NCBI GenBank assembly: GCA_041484525.1
Contig: JBGPHT010000006.1
Location: forward strand, 1 to 64,000
Direction: 5' to 3'
Source: JBGPHT01 sp041484525
GTDB lineage: Bacteria; Acidobacteriota; Terriglobia; Bryobacterales; Bryobacteraceae
DNA: 64,000 nt
The notes under the pieces are model-generated. The model saw nothing but the letters and a program-made list of their open reading frames with translations, made no database searches and was not told where the DNA came from. Positions 12,380 to 20,969 of the stretch are shown here, one piece after another (positions within the stretch are counted from its first letter, which is position 1; each line of letters begins with the position of its first letter). Both the position numbers and the translations under genes were made by a program.

Positions 12380-13342
12380 ATGTCTAGAAAACGATTAGCC
12401 GTGATCGGCGCCGGTCAGTTCGGCCGCAACCATTGCCGCGTCATCCACGAATCGGAGCGCGCGCAGCTTGCGGCAGTTGTCGATATCGACATAGCGCGCG
12501 CGGCCGAGGTCGCCGGCCTTTACGATGCCGAGCCGCTCGCCGACGTCCGCGCGCTGGCCGGCAAAGCCGACGCCGCCATCGTCGCCGTCCCCACCTCCGC
12601 CCACGAGGATATGGGCCGCCTGTGCACAGAAATCGGCCTCGACGTGCTGGTCGAGAAGCCCATCGCCCCCGACCTCGATTCCGCCACGCGCCTCATCCAG
12701 GCCGCCGAGCGCCGCGGCCGCATCCTGCAGGTGGGCCACCTGGAGCGATTCAATCCGGCGGTGGTCGAGTTGGAACGCCGCACCACCCTGCCGCTGTTCT
12801 TCGAGATCCACCGGATGAACGTCTTCAGCCCCCGCTCGCTCGACGTAGACGTAGTGCTCGACCTCATGATTCACGACGTGGACATCGTGCTCGCCCTCGC
12901 GCGGGCGGAACCGGTCGAGATCCGCGCCGCCGGCATCCGCATCCTCTCGGAGAAGGTGGATATCGCCAACGTGCGCCTCCAGTTTCCTAACGGCTGCGTC
13001 GCCAACCTCACGGCCAGCCGCGTCTCCACCGAGCGCGTCCGCAAGCTTCGCCTCTTCCAGCCGCACCAGTACATTTCGCTCGACTACACCCGGCAGGACC
13101 TGGCGGTGTTTTCCGTGGGGGAGAACCGGCAGATCGGCTTCGAGCAGGGCCGGATCGAGAAGGCGGAGCCGCTGAAACTGCAACTGGACGCGTTCCTGGA
13201 CGCCATCGAAACCCGAGATTCCCCGAAATGCTCCGGCGTTGCGGCGCGTCAAACCCTGGGGGCGGCTTTGGCGATTCTTGATAAAATCAAGGAGCATTCG
13301 GAAGTTGTCTCGCAAACTTTGGTAGCTGGATGGAATCCGTAG
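12380..13342 (+). CDS. Gfo/Idh/MocA family NAD-dependent oxidoreductase
   Basis: 320 residues. N-terminal Rossmann fold with VIGAGQFGRNHCRVI (GxGxxG), then VEKPIAPD (the conserved EKP) and LQVGHLERFNPAVVE, and a C-terminal alpha/beta domain with MIHDVDIVLALAR holding the usual Asp/His. Such genes sit between lpxI and lpxB in many Gram-negatives. GnnA, which oxidises UDP-GlcNAc at C3 to make amide-linked lipid A, belongs to this family, so a GnnA-like role is plausible but a partner GnnB is not in view. It follows the REP palindrome and has no clear Shine-Dalgarno, so translation may depend on that structure. Confidence 0.85.
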   Translation: MSRKRLAVIGAGQFGRNHCRVIHESERAQLAAVVDIDIARAAEVAGLYDAEPLADVRALAGKADAAIVAVPTSAHEDMGRLCTEIGLDVLVEKPIAPDLDSATRLIQAAERRGRILQVGHLERFNPAVVELERRTTLPLFFEIHRMNVFSPRSLDVDVVLDLMIHDVDIVLALARAEPVEIRAAGIRILSEKVDIANVRLQFPNGCVANLTASRVSTERVRKLRLFQPHQYISLDYTRQDLAVFSVGENRQIGFEQGRIEKAEPLKLQLDAFLDAIETRDSPKCSGVAARQTLGAALAILDKIKEHSEVVSQTLVAGWNP

Positions 13343-14376
13343 CCCCACCTCCGGTTGACGCTGAATTAAACCTGCTCACCGATTGGGGAGACTCAAACCG
13401 GCGGTCGCGCACCCGCGATGCTGCCATCGCTTCCGTTCTGGTGCACGTCTTCGGCATCGTGTTTCTGCTCAGTGTTCCCGAGAGTTGGCTGGAATCTCCG
13501 CCGCCTCCCAAGGCTGAGGTGCGCCACATCACGCCGCTGATCGAGCCGGTCACCGAGATGACCCAGAAGGCGCCGAACAAGGGCAAGATCGCCAAGGAGT
13601 TCAACGCCGCCGAGCAGACGCCGCGCGAGCGTATGCAGATTCCGCAGTCGACCATCTCGACCACGCGCCCGAAAGCGCTGCGGCCGGCGCCGATCCCCAC
13701 GCCGCCGGTACCCGCGCCAGTCGCCATGCCCGAGCCGCCCAAGATGGAAGCCGCCAAGGAACTGCCGAACGCACTGGCACAGGCGCCGCCGGTCGCTCCA
13801 CCGCCCCAGATCCAAGTAGAAGAGAAACCCAAACTGCCATTCGAATCGCCGGGTTCGCAATCGACAGTGGCGCCGGGCCAGCGCAGCCTGGCGATGCCGG
13901 ACGCCTCAGTTTCAAACGCCATCCGGCAAACCATCCACCAGGGTTCCGCGGGCGGCGGACTGATGGTGGGAGACCCGGGCGCCGCCGGCTTGGGAGGCTA
14001 CGGCCCCGGCATCAATCAACCGCCTTCGCCGGGAGTCCAGGGCAGCGCGCTCGAGTTGAAGAGCGACCCGATGGGCGTGGATTTCCGCCCGTATCTGATC
14101 CAGATCCTGGCGACCGTGCGCCGCAACTGGATGGCGGTGATGCCGCAGAGCGTGGGTCTGGGCCAGCGCGGCAAAGTGGCGCTGCTGTTTTCGATTGACA
14201 AGACCGGAGTCGTGGTGAAGGTGAACTATGCCGAGCAATCGGGCGCGAAGGCGCTCGACCAGGCGGCAATTTCAGCCATCAGCATGTCGAACCCGTTCCC
14301 GCCGCTGCCATCCGAGTTCAAGGGCGAGCGCATCGTGCTGCAGTTCAACTTCGCATACAACATGCCGAAGCGGTGA
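13330..14376 (+). CDS. TonB-like energy transducer / periplasmic spanning protein
   Basis: 348 residues overlapping the previous gene by 13 bases. Short cytoplasmic N-terminus, one membrane helix at ~30-50 (AIASVLVHVFGIVFLLSV), a long Pro/Ala/Glu-rich periplasmic linker, and a C-terminal TonB-type domain (GKVALLFSIDKTGVVVKVNY, then AISAISMSNPFPPLPSEFKG). It probably couples inner-membrane energy to outer-membrane transport, or spans the periplasm for envelope assembly given its lipid A neighbours. ExbB/ExbD partners are not in the window. Confidence 0.8.
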   Translation: MESVAPPPVDAELNLLTDWGDSNRRSRTRDAAIASVLVHVFGIVFLLSVPESWLESPPPPKAEVRHITPLIEPVTEMTQKAPNKGKIAKEFNAAEQTPRERMQIPQSTISTTRPKALRPAPIPTPPVPAPVAMPEPPKMEAAKELPNALAQAPPVAPPPQIQVEEKPKLPFESPGSQSTVAPGQRSLAMPDASVSNAIRQTIHQGSAGGGLMVGDPGAAGLGGYGPGINQPPSPGVQGSALELKSDPMGVDFRPYLIQILATVRRNWMAVMPQSVGLGQRGKVALLFSIDKTGVVVKVNYAEQSGAKALDQAAISAISMSNPFPPLPSEFKGERIVLQFNFAYNMPKR

Positions 14377-14377
14377 C

Positions 14378-14797
14378 TCACTCCCTCGTGCGTTCGGCCG
14401 GGAGTTTCATCTCGATGAACAGGAACTCACAAGGGCGGTTGTTCAGGTTCTGCTCGGTGTGGTTGTCGCCATCCAGCCAGCGAGTTTCGCCGGCAGGCAC
14501 ATGCAGATCGAAGCTCTTCTTGTCGGGAGTGCGCAGGCGCAGGTGGACATCTGTAACCGCCACCAGTATTCCCGAGCGGTGATCGTGCAGCGAAACGTTG
14601 GCTTCCCCGGGAAGCTTGGCGCGTAAAATCCGCACCTTCTCGTTTTCCCGATCCACGACGTATAGCTTAGGTGCGATCTGCACCACGTCGACAAAGCGCT
14701 CGATTATGATTTCGGCCAAGTCTTGCCGAGGCGTGAACCGGCGTGACTGACCCAGGGCACAGGCAGTTACCAGAAGGAGGGCTGCGCACTTACACAT
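14378..14797 (-). CDS. Secreted cupin-like protein
   Basis: 139 residues. Signal peptide MCKCAALLLVTACALG, then a small beta-barrel-like domain with VSLHDHRSGILVAVTDVHLR and LHVPAGETRWLDGDNHTEQN, which carry the His residues of the two cupin motifs. Convergent with the TonB-like gene, stop to stop one base apart. Substrate unknown. Confidence 0.65.
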   Translation of the reverse strand: MCKCAALLLVTACALGQSRRFTPRQDLAEIIIERFVDVVQIAPKLYVVDRENEKVRILRAKLPGEANVSLHDHRSGILVAVTDVHLRLRTPDKKSFDLHVPAGETRWLDGDNHTEQNLNNRPCEFLFIEMKLPAERTRE

Positions 14798-14830
14798 GAC
14801 GCTTACACCACCTACTGGAATTTTAGCAGC

Positions 14831-15601
14831 CTATTTGCGGCGACTCAGGCGCGATAGTAACAGCAGCGCGGCGCCGATCAGCAGCAAGGTCTCGGGTTCC
14901 GGGATGGTTGCCCCGGTAACGGTGTGCACCGCACCCGATGGATGGGTCTCGCTGAAGGGACCAATCGGAAAAAAGTCCATCTGGTACGTGTCCGTGTTCT
15001 GGATCTTATTGGTGTGCAGGTTTGCGTTCAGATCCCCGGCCAGACCGGGTACGATGACTTCCAACGGAGCGGGCGTGGCGTCCCAAAAGGCCCCCTGGTT
15101 CGACAGCACCAGATCCTCGCTCAGGGCGATCGGTCCGTTCAGCGCTCCCTTCCGGACGTCGAAGAACACGTCGAAGAACGACGAGAAAGTGCCCTCCGGG
15201 GTCCCCGGCAGATGATCGTCGGGCGCACCGGGCGTGATGGTCATACTCCCGGTGCTGGCCGGGCCGCCGCGTACTGACTGCAGCGTGATGAAGTAGAAGT
15301 CTACGCCCAGACCGAAGTCGACCGGAGCCACGCTCATCAACTGCAGCGCAATCATTTCGACCGGCGTTGTCCCCGGGCCGCTGGTGATGTTGACGTCCGA
15401 ATTCCTGCGGACAATCGTATCGGTGTTACCCGGTCCGACAGGCACTCCTTGAAACGCCGCTCCCCCGAACGTAGTACCAGGAAGGGTGGCGAGAAAATCG
15501 GAGCCGCCAATCACGAAAAGGTTGGCTCCGAAGCTCAGTTGCGAGCCGGCGAGCAGCAGCGCGCTCAGGACGGCGCCGCGAAAACATTGGCTAAACTTCA
15601 T
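14831..15601 (-). CDS. PEP-CTERM sorted secreted protein
   Basis: 256 residues. Signal peptide at 1-26 (AVLSALLLAGSQLSFG), beta-rich body, and a C-terminal PEP-CTERM anchor: IPEPETLLLIGAALLLL followed by SRLSRRK. Such proteins are cut by an exosortase and handed to the cell surface or exopolysaccharide. The body is not assigned to any known family. Divergent from the E1 alpha gene across a 260-base spacer. Confidence 0.85.
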   Translation of the reverse strand: MKFSQCFRGAVLSALLLAGSQLSFGANLFVIGGSDFLATLPGTTFGGAAFQGVPVGPGNTDTIVRRNSDVNITSGPGTTPVEMIALQLMSVAPVDFGLGVDFYFITLQSVRGGPASTGSMTITPGAPDDHLPGTPEGTFSSFFDVFFDVRKGALNGPIALSEDLVLSNQGAFWDATPAPLEVIVPGLAGDLNANLHTNKIQNTDTYQMDFFPIGPFSETHPSGAVHTVTGATIPEPETLLLIGAALLLLSRLSRRK

Positions 15602-15861
15602 TTTCCGTCTCCTTGAAAGGAACGAGCCACGGAGGAGTAGACACTCCTGCGCGCGATGACGGGTCCTATCTCAGTCGAAGAGTACGCTCGGGTACAATGG
15701 TTGTCAACTGGATTTCCACTGGTTTTCAACAGAAATACCCGTTTTAGTTCTAGTACTTACGGTGGGCCAAACTGTTCTTTCGCTCGCGTTCCGACAGGAC
15801 CGGAGTGCCGCCCGAATGGCGTTATACTGCTTCTGTACACTTCGACTGACGAGGCCTTCCC
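15602..15861. other. Divergent spacer between PEP-CTERM and E1 alpha genes
   Basis: Lower G+C than the flanks. Contains TCTAGTACTTA near 15750, similar to the TAGTACTAGTACT palindrome before the other PEP-CTERM gene at 18686. Promoters must lie here for one or both genes, but no clear consensus pair is visible. Confidence 0.4.
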
Positions 15862-16866
15862 ATGAGCGCGGCACAGGTGACCACTCCGTACGAGCACGCC
15901 CATCCGCAGGCCGAGCAGGCGTACAAGTTCCTCTACTACATGGCGCTGATGCGAGAGGTGGAAGACCGCATCGAACGCAAGCTCTACCGGCAAGGCAAGA
16001 TCCTCGGCGGAGTGTATGTGGGGCGCGGCCAGGAGGCTATCCCGGTGGGAAGTGCGCTCGTCGCCGAAGCCGACGACGTCTTCTTTCCTTCGCACCGCGA
16101 CATCGCCATCTTCTTCGTGCGCGGCGTGCCGCTGGGCCGCATTTTCGCCCAGTACATGGGGCGCGTGGACGGCCTGACCCGCGGCCGCGACGGCAACATG
16201 CACATGGGGGATCAGAAGGCCGGCATCATGTCGATCATCTCCGCGCTGGCGGCGACGGTTCCAGTGGCAGCGGGCGCCGCGCTCGCCATGAAGTACATGG
16301 GGACGAAGGGCGTGGTATTCAGCTATTTCGGCGACGGCGCCACCAGCCGCGGCGACTGGCATGAAGGCGTAAACTTCGCCGCCGTCCAGAAACTGCCCGT
16401 AGTCTTCATCTGCAACAACAACCAGTACGCCTACTCGACGCCCCTCGAACTCCAGATGGCTTGCGCCAACGTGGCCGACCGCGGCCCGGCGTACGGCATC
16501 CCCGCCGAGATCGTGGACGGCAACGACGTGCACGCCGTCTACGATGCCACTAAACGCGCCGCGGCGTACGCGCGTTCGGGCAACGGCCCGTACCTCCTCG
16601 AGTGCAAGACGTTCCGCATGACCGGCCACTCGGCGCATGATGCCGCGCATTACGTGCCGCCGGAGCAGTTCGAGAAGTGGAGCAAGCTCGATCCCATCAC
16701 GCGCCTCGAGACCCGCATGCTGGCCGAAGGCTGGGCCGAGCGCCGCGAGCTCGACAGCGTGCACGCCGCCATCCGGCAGGAAGTGGACGATGCCATCGCG
16801 TGGGCCGAGCGCAGCCCGTTCCCCGACGCGTCCACGCTGCTAGACGGCGTCTACGAGAGCGAGTGA
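15862..16866 (+). CDS. 2-oxoacid (pyruvate or branched-chain) dehydrogenase E1 alpha
   Basis: Thiamine-diphosphate subunit that decarboxylates a 2-oxo acid in the E1 heterotetramer. 334 residues; the ThDP motif GDGATSRGDWHEGVN runs on to ICNNNQYAYSTP, and SHRDIAIFFVRG and RDGNMHMGD match the family. The E1 beta gene follows after two bases. Pyruvate and branched-chain types are hard to separate by eye, so I leave the symbol empty. E2 and E3 genes are not in the window. Confidence 0.92.
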   Translation: MSAAQVTTPYEHAHPQAEQAYKFLYYMALMREVEDRIERKLYRQGKILGGVYVGRGQEAIPVGSALVAEADDVFFPSHRDIAIFFVRGVPLGRIFAQYMGRVDGLTRGRDGNMHMGDQKAGIMSIISALAATVPVAAGAALAMKYMGTKGVVFSYFGDGATSRGDWHEGVNFAAVQKLPVVFICNNNQYAYSTPLELQMACANVADRGPAYGIPAEIVDGNDVHAVYDATKRAAAYARSGNGPYLLECKTFRMTGHSAHDAAHYVPPEQFEKWSKLDPITRLETRMLAEGWAERRELDSVHAAIRQEVDDAIAWAERSPFPDASTLLDGVYESE

Positions 16867-16868
16867 CC

Positions 16869-17840
16869 ATGTCGACCACTTACCTCGAAGCCATCCGGCA
16901 AGGACTATGGGAGGAGATGGAGCGCGACCCCAATGTGTTCCTCATCGGCGAGGACATCGGAGTCTATGGCGGCGCGTTCAAAGTCACGGCGGGGTTTCTG
17001 GAACGCTTTGGCGCACAGCGCGTGGTGGATACGCCGATCTCGGAAGCGGCCATCGTAGGCGCGTCGATCGGCGCCGGCCTGATGGGGCTGCGGCCGGTGG
17101 CGGAAATGCAGTTCGCGGATTTCATCACCTGCGGCTTCGACCAGATCGTGAACTTCGCCGCCAAGTGCCGCTACCGCTGGAACGCGCCGGTGCCCATGGT
17201 GATCCGCGCGCCTTCGGGCGGCGGCATTCACGGCGGCCCGTTCCATTCGCAGAATCCCGAGATGTGGTTCGTGCGTACGCCGGGCCTGAAGGTGGTGTGC
17301 CCAGCCACCGCCTACGACGCCAAGGGACTGATCAAATCCGCCGTGCGCGACAATGACCCCGTCATCTTTTTCGAGCACAAAGGCCTCTACCGCCGCATCA
17401 AGGAAGACCTGCCGGAAGGCGAGTTCACCGTGCCCATCGGCAAGGCCAAGGTAGTGCGCGTGGGCACGGACCTGAGCATCATCACCTATGGCTCGGGCGT
17501 TTGGATGGCGCTCGAAGCAGCCGACAAACTGGCGGAGGAGGGCGCATCGGTGGAAGTGGTGGACCTGCGGACGCTGGTGCCGCTGGATCGTGAGACGGTG
17601 TGCGCGAGTGTGAAGAAGACATCGAAGGCGCTGCTGTTGCACGAAGACACGCGCACCGGCGGCATGGCGGGCGAGCTGGCCGCGACCATCACGGAGAGCG
17701 TGTTCGAGTACCTGGACGGTCCCATCGTGCGAGTGACCGCTCCCGATACGCCTGTGCCTTTCAGCCCCTCGCTCGAGGATGCGTTCCTGCCGAATGCCGA
17801 GAAGGTCATTGAGAAGGCTCGCTGGCTGTATCGGTATTGA
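16869..17840 (+). CDS. 2-oxoacid dehydrogenase E1 beta
   Basis: 323 residues. Start ATG at 16869, two bases after the E1 alpha stop. Begins MSTTYLEAIRQGLWEEMERD and carries VFLIGEDIGVYGGAFKVT, RAPSGGGIHGGPFHSQ and a C-terminal transketolase-like domain (KALLLHEDTRTGGMAGELAA). Partner of the upstream E1 alpha. Its last 47 bases overlap a following gene in another frame. Confidence 0.92.
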   Translation: MSTTYLEAIRQGLWEEMERDPNVFLIGEDIGVYGGAFKVTAGFLERFGAQRVVDTPISEAAIVGASIGAGLMGLRPVAEMQFADFITCGFDQIVNFAAKCRYRWNAPVPMVIRAPSGGGIHGGPFHSQNPEMWFVRTPGLKVVCPATAYDAKGLIKSAVRDNDPVIFFEHKGLYRRIKEDLPEGEFTVPIGKAKVVRVGTDLSIITYGSGVWMALEAADKLAEEGASVEVVDLRTLVPLDRETVCASVKKTSKALLLHEDTRTGGMAGELAATITESVFEYLDGPIVRVTAPDTPVPFSPSLEDAFLPNAEKVIEKARWLYRY

Positions 17841-18516
17841 GCTGTTGCTGGCGCTCGCCGGCGCAGTACCCGCCTGGCCGGTCGATCCCGACTACCGCGC
17901 GGGCACCGGCTATACGGATCATGTCAAAGCCGTCGCCATCGAAGACCGCCACGGCGAGCGCGTGGTCTTCGTCGAAGCCGATTTCGCGATCACCCACCAG
18001 ATCGCCGACCTGGCCGCTGTGCAGTTGGCGAAAGCCTACGGCCTGGACCGGCCCTCTCTAGTCTTCCGTGGAACCGGCGACTTGACGGCCCATCCCCAGG
18101 ACCTGATTGTCGCCGTCACCGAAGCGCTCGGCAGCAAACAGCCCGCGCACATCCGCCGCACTGCCGCGGGACTCTCGATCTCCGCCGCGCGCTGCGTGGC
18201 CACCCTGTTCCCCATCGCCTTCGCCGGCTGCGCGCCGGGTGCGGAAGTGCGCGGCTTCATCCGCGCCGCATTCCAGATGGTCGAGCCGGCGCACGGCTTG
18301 TTGCAGCGCGGGGAGACCCCGCTCGCCTACCCCGTGAAGGCCGTCGGGCTGGGAAAGGATGCGGCCATTCTCGCCCTCGGCGGCGATGCGCCGGTGGCGG
18401 AGTTCGCCGCCGGCGGACTGATCGCGATCGCGCACGCCAACGGCAACGCGGCCATGCCTGCCGATCCTGCCATCCGCGCGGCGGTGCGGCAGGTGCTGGC
18501 GCGGGTCGGCCGTTGA
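17794..18516 (+). CDS. Secreted protein, possibly ceramidase-like N-terminal fold
   Basis: 240 residues. I chose ATG 17794 because it yields a normal signal peptide (basic MPRRSLRRL, then GIELLLALAGAVPAWP); an ATG at 17779 is in the same frame. The mature part (YRAGTGYTDHVKAVAIEDRH, VVFVEADFAITHQIADLAA) resembles the start of neutral/alkaline ceramidase-type proteins found widely in Acidobacteria, but the protein is much shorter. The gene starts inside the E1 beta coding region. Confidence 0.5.
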   Translation: MPRRSLRRLAGCIGIELLLALAGAVPAWPVDPDYRAGTGYTDHVKAVAIEDRHGERVVFVEADFAITHQIADLAAVQLAKAYGLDRPSLVFRGTGDLTAHPQDLIVAVTEALGSKQPAHIRRTAAGLSISAARCVATLFPIAFAGCAPGAEVRGFIRAAFQMVEPAHGLLQRGETPLAYPVKAVGLGKDAAILALGGDAPVAEFAAGGLIAIAHANGNAAMPADPAIRAAVRQVLARVGR

Positions 18517-18586
18517 TACGACGGTAAACATCTGAAAACAGGTAGCATGTCCCACGGTCAGCGCACTTCCTCTTACCTCCCCTTGC

Positions 18587-18605
18587 TAGATAGTACTAGT
18601 ACTTT
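18587..18605. repeat. AT-rich palindrome upstream of PEP-CTERM gene
   Basis: AGTACTAGTACT-type palindrome about 85 bases before the start of the interrupted PEP-CTERM gene. A similar TAGTACTTA occurs near 15750. It could be an operator. Confidence 0.3.
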
Positions 18606-18685
18606 AGACCTATATGTCGCCGCGCTCATCAGCCACACTCCTGGAGTTGTTCAATTCGGCGAAATTCGCCATTACGGAGGATCTC

Positions 18686-19192
18686 TTGAGTAAACGACTA
18701 CTGTTCTTTTGCTGCGTGCTGGCCCTCGGCATGCCGGTGTTTGCCCACCCGCTGGTGTTCGTAGGATCGTTCCAGGTCGATCAAGGTCCGCACTAGTTCA
18801 CGGATCCGCAAGTGTATTCGGCGCGCGAGGCGGCCGCCCTTGTGTTTGGGGGCGTGTTCACGGACTATCAGATCTCAACCAACCCGAACACGGTCGATCC
18901 GGGCACCATCACATTCACCGGATGGTACGCCGTCAGGGGCGACCAGGGTGGTACGGAATACGCGCAGGACTTCAAGTTGCAGACCGGCACCAACTACAAC
19001 GATCCGGGCGGCGAGGCTACGGCCATTTCAGCGTACATCAACGACGTCGCGGTAGGCCCGGCCTTCACCAACTATGTCTGGGAGGAATCGGCTTTCTCCG
19101 CCGAAGCCCCCGAGCCCGCCACGATGTGGATTCTGGGAACCGGACTGGCAGGCCTGGCAGCACTGTGCCGCCGCCGCACCCGCTCGAGTTAG
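18686..19192 (+). pseudogene. PEP-CTERM protein interrupted by an in-frame TAG
   Basis: Starts at TTG 18686 behind a GGAGG site with signal peptide LSKRLLFFCCVLALGMPVFA. After VGSFQVDQGPH the frame meets TAG at 18794-18796, then continues in the same frame as FTDPQVYSAREAAALVFGG through a normal body to a PEP-CTERM tail (EAPEPATMWILGTGLAGLAA, then CRRRTRSS). The whole length is intact apart from the one amber codon, which could derive from TGG (Trp). Recent nonsense mutation, readthrough or sequence error. Confidence 0.75.
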
Positions 19193-19401
19193 CTTGATCC
19201 CCGCGGCCAACTCGGCGCCTCCTTGAAATTGACCGGTTTGAACTCGGCCGTGGTTCGCGACACCATAGCACCATGGCCGATGGCGGGCGCGAAGCGATAT
19301 CAACTCCGGCCAACCGATTCCACCTTCGAGATGAATGCGGAGTGGAAGGCGTTCTGCATCGCGGGAGCCGATAGCCGCCCCGTCAAGGTACACTCAGGGA
19401 C

Positions 19402-20439
19402 ATGTGGTTCCTTGTCGCTCTCCTGGCACTTCGCCTCGCCCCTGTTTCTCCTACTGCCCCCAACCGGCAGCCGCAGCTGGCGGCGTCGAACGGCATGGTT
19501 GCGCTGGTTTTCGGAGCCGGCGAATCCGTCTGGTTCGCGCGCTCGACGGATAACGGCAAATCCTTCACCAAGCCGTCCAAAGTGGCGGACCTGCCCAAGC
19601 TCATGCTCGGCCGTCATCGCGGACCGCGCGTGGCGATCGCGGGCAACACTGTTGCGATCGCAGCCATCTCCGGTGCATCGGGCGACCTCCACGCCTGGCG
19701 GTCCACTGACGCCGGTACCACGTGGTCGAAGCCGGTGGTAGTGAACGACGTTCCCAAGGCCTCGGAGGAAGGACTGCACGCCCTGGCAGGCGACGCCGAA
19801 GGCCACCTCGCGCTCGCCTGGCTCGACGACCGCAATGCCCCCGGCAAACGCCTCTATGGCGCGTTTTCGAATGACGGCGGCGCTACCTGGTCGAAGAACG
19901 CGCTGCTCTACCAATCATCCGAGCGAACCATCTGCGAGTGCTGCCACCCGTCGCTCGCGGCGCTCGGCCATGGCGAATTCGCCGTGATGTGGCGCAACGT
20001 GCTCGATGGCTCGCGCGATTTCTACACGCTGCGCCTGCGCGACGGCAAGCCGGTGACGGCGGCCGCGAAGGCCGGCGAGGGCACCTGGAAACTGAACGGG
20101 TGTCCCATGGACGGCGGCGGCATCGCGGTCGAAAACGGGGCGCTCTTCACGGCATGGCGCCGCGACAAAGAGGTGTACCTCACCGAGCCCGGGAAACCCG
20201 AACGCAAGATCGCTGCCGGTCAGGACGTGGCACTCGCGGTAAACGCGAAGGGCGCGTATGCAGTGTGGTCCACGCCGCAGGGCATCCAAGCGCTGGCGCC
20301 CGGCTCGCCGACTTCCGTGCGCCTCTCCGAGGCCGGCGCCTTCCCAACAGCCGCGGCTCTGCCCGATGGCTCGGTGCTGGCGGCCTGGGAAGAGAACGGC
20401 GCCATTTCGATGGGACAAATCAAGCCGGCCGCGAAGTAA
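19402..20439 (+). CDS. Secreted sialidase-like (BNR repeat) protein
   Basis: 345 residues. Signal peptide MWFLVALLALRLAPVSPTAP. Asp-box motifs of the six-bladed sialidase propeller occur at SVWFARSTDNGKSF, HAWRSTDAGTTW and GAFSNDGGATW. The Arg triad needed for sialidase activity cannot be placed with confidence, so it may be a non-enzymatic propeller. A CCHPS cluster sits in the middle. A cupin gene follows after three bases. Confidence 0.75.
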   Translation: MWFLVALLALRLAPVSPTAPNRQPQLAASNGMVALVFGAGESVWFARSTDNGKSFTKPSKVADLPKLMLGRHRGPRVAIAGNTVAIAAISGASGDLHAWRSTDAGTTWSKPVVVNDVPKASEEGLHALAGDAEGHLALAWLDDRNAPGKRLYGAFSNDGGATWSKNALLYQSSERTICECCHPSLAALGHGEFAVMWRNVLDGSRDFYTLRLRDGKPVTAAAKAGEGTWKLNGCPMDGGGIAVENGALFTAWRRDKEVYLTEPGKPERKIAAGQDVALAVNAKGAYAVWSTPQGIQALAPGSPTSVRLSEAGAFPTAAALPDGSVLAAWEENGAISMGQIKPAAK

Positions 20440-20442
20440 GTG

Positions 20443-20910
20443 ATGGACGAAGACTCCTATCGGACTCGAACCCGGCTGATATCCAGTGCCATCGACGAGC
20501 AGGGCGGCTTCGATCTCTCGCAACTGATTTCGGTGATGCGGCACGAAAGCCGTTCGCACGCTGACCTGTCGTCGCTGTATTTTGCAGGCGCCGACGTGGA
20601 CCATCGGTATTTCCTGCGGACGGACTCTCTCGCAATCGGGATTGCCGTGCTTCCGGAAGGGGCGGAGAAATCAGCCCATTGGAAGCGCCATCCCCATCAG
20701 AATGAAATGATCGCCGTGATCGAGGGAGAGATTCTCCTGGAGCGAAAAGAGAATAGCGGAGTGAGGGGAAGCCGGCTGCAACAAGGCGAGATGGCAGTAA
20801 TTCCCACGGGCGTCTGCCACCGCGTTCTGGCAGTTCCAAATATGCGGGCCGCCTATGTCTTCGTGAAGACCAATCCGGCTCTCGAACCGCGCGGCGAGGG
20901 CTGCGACTGA
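20443..20910 (+). CDS. Cupin domain protein
   Basis: 155 residues from ATG 20443; a GTG codon directly precedes it. Cupin motif 1 is recognisable in HWKRHPHQNEMIAVIEGEIL and motif 2 in GEMAVIPTGVCHRVLAV, with metal-binding His residues in place. The start lies three bases after the sialidase-like gene, suggesting co-transcription. Substrate unknown. Confidence 0.75.
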   Translation: MDEDSYRTRTRLISSAIDEQGGFDLSQLISVMRHESRSHADLSSLYFAGADVDHRYFLRTDSLAIGIAVLPEGAEKSAHWKRHPHQNEMIAVIEGEILLERKENSGVRGSRLQQGEMAVIPTGVCHRVLAVPNMRAAYVFVKTNPALEPRGEGCD

Positions 20911-20969
20911 GCTAAAATCACAGATATCGCAATCCCCGTATCCGAAAACGGCGCTTGCGATCGTTCCCC

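Noticed and set aside
15740..18605. Shared AGTACT-type motif before PEP-CTERM genes as a regulon site
   Set aside because: Only two loose matches, and the site is short and AT-rich; not enough to claim.
20911..20969. SAM riboswitch before the methionine gene
   Set aside because: The leader is only about 60 bases and shows no S-box or other known SAM aptamer pattern.
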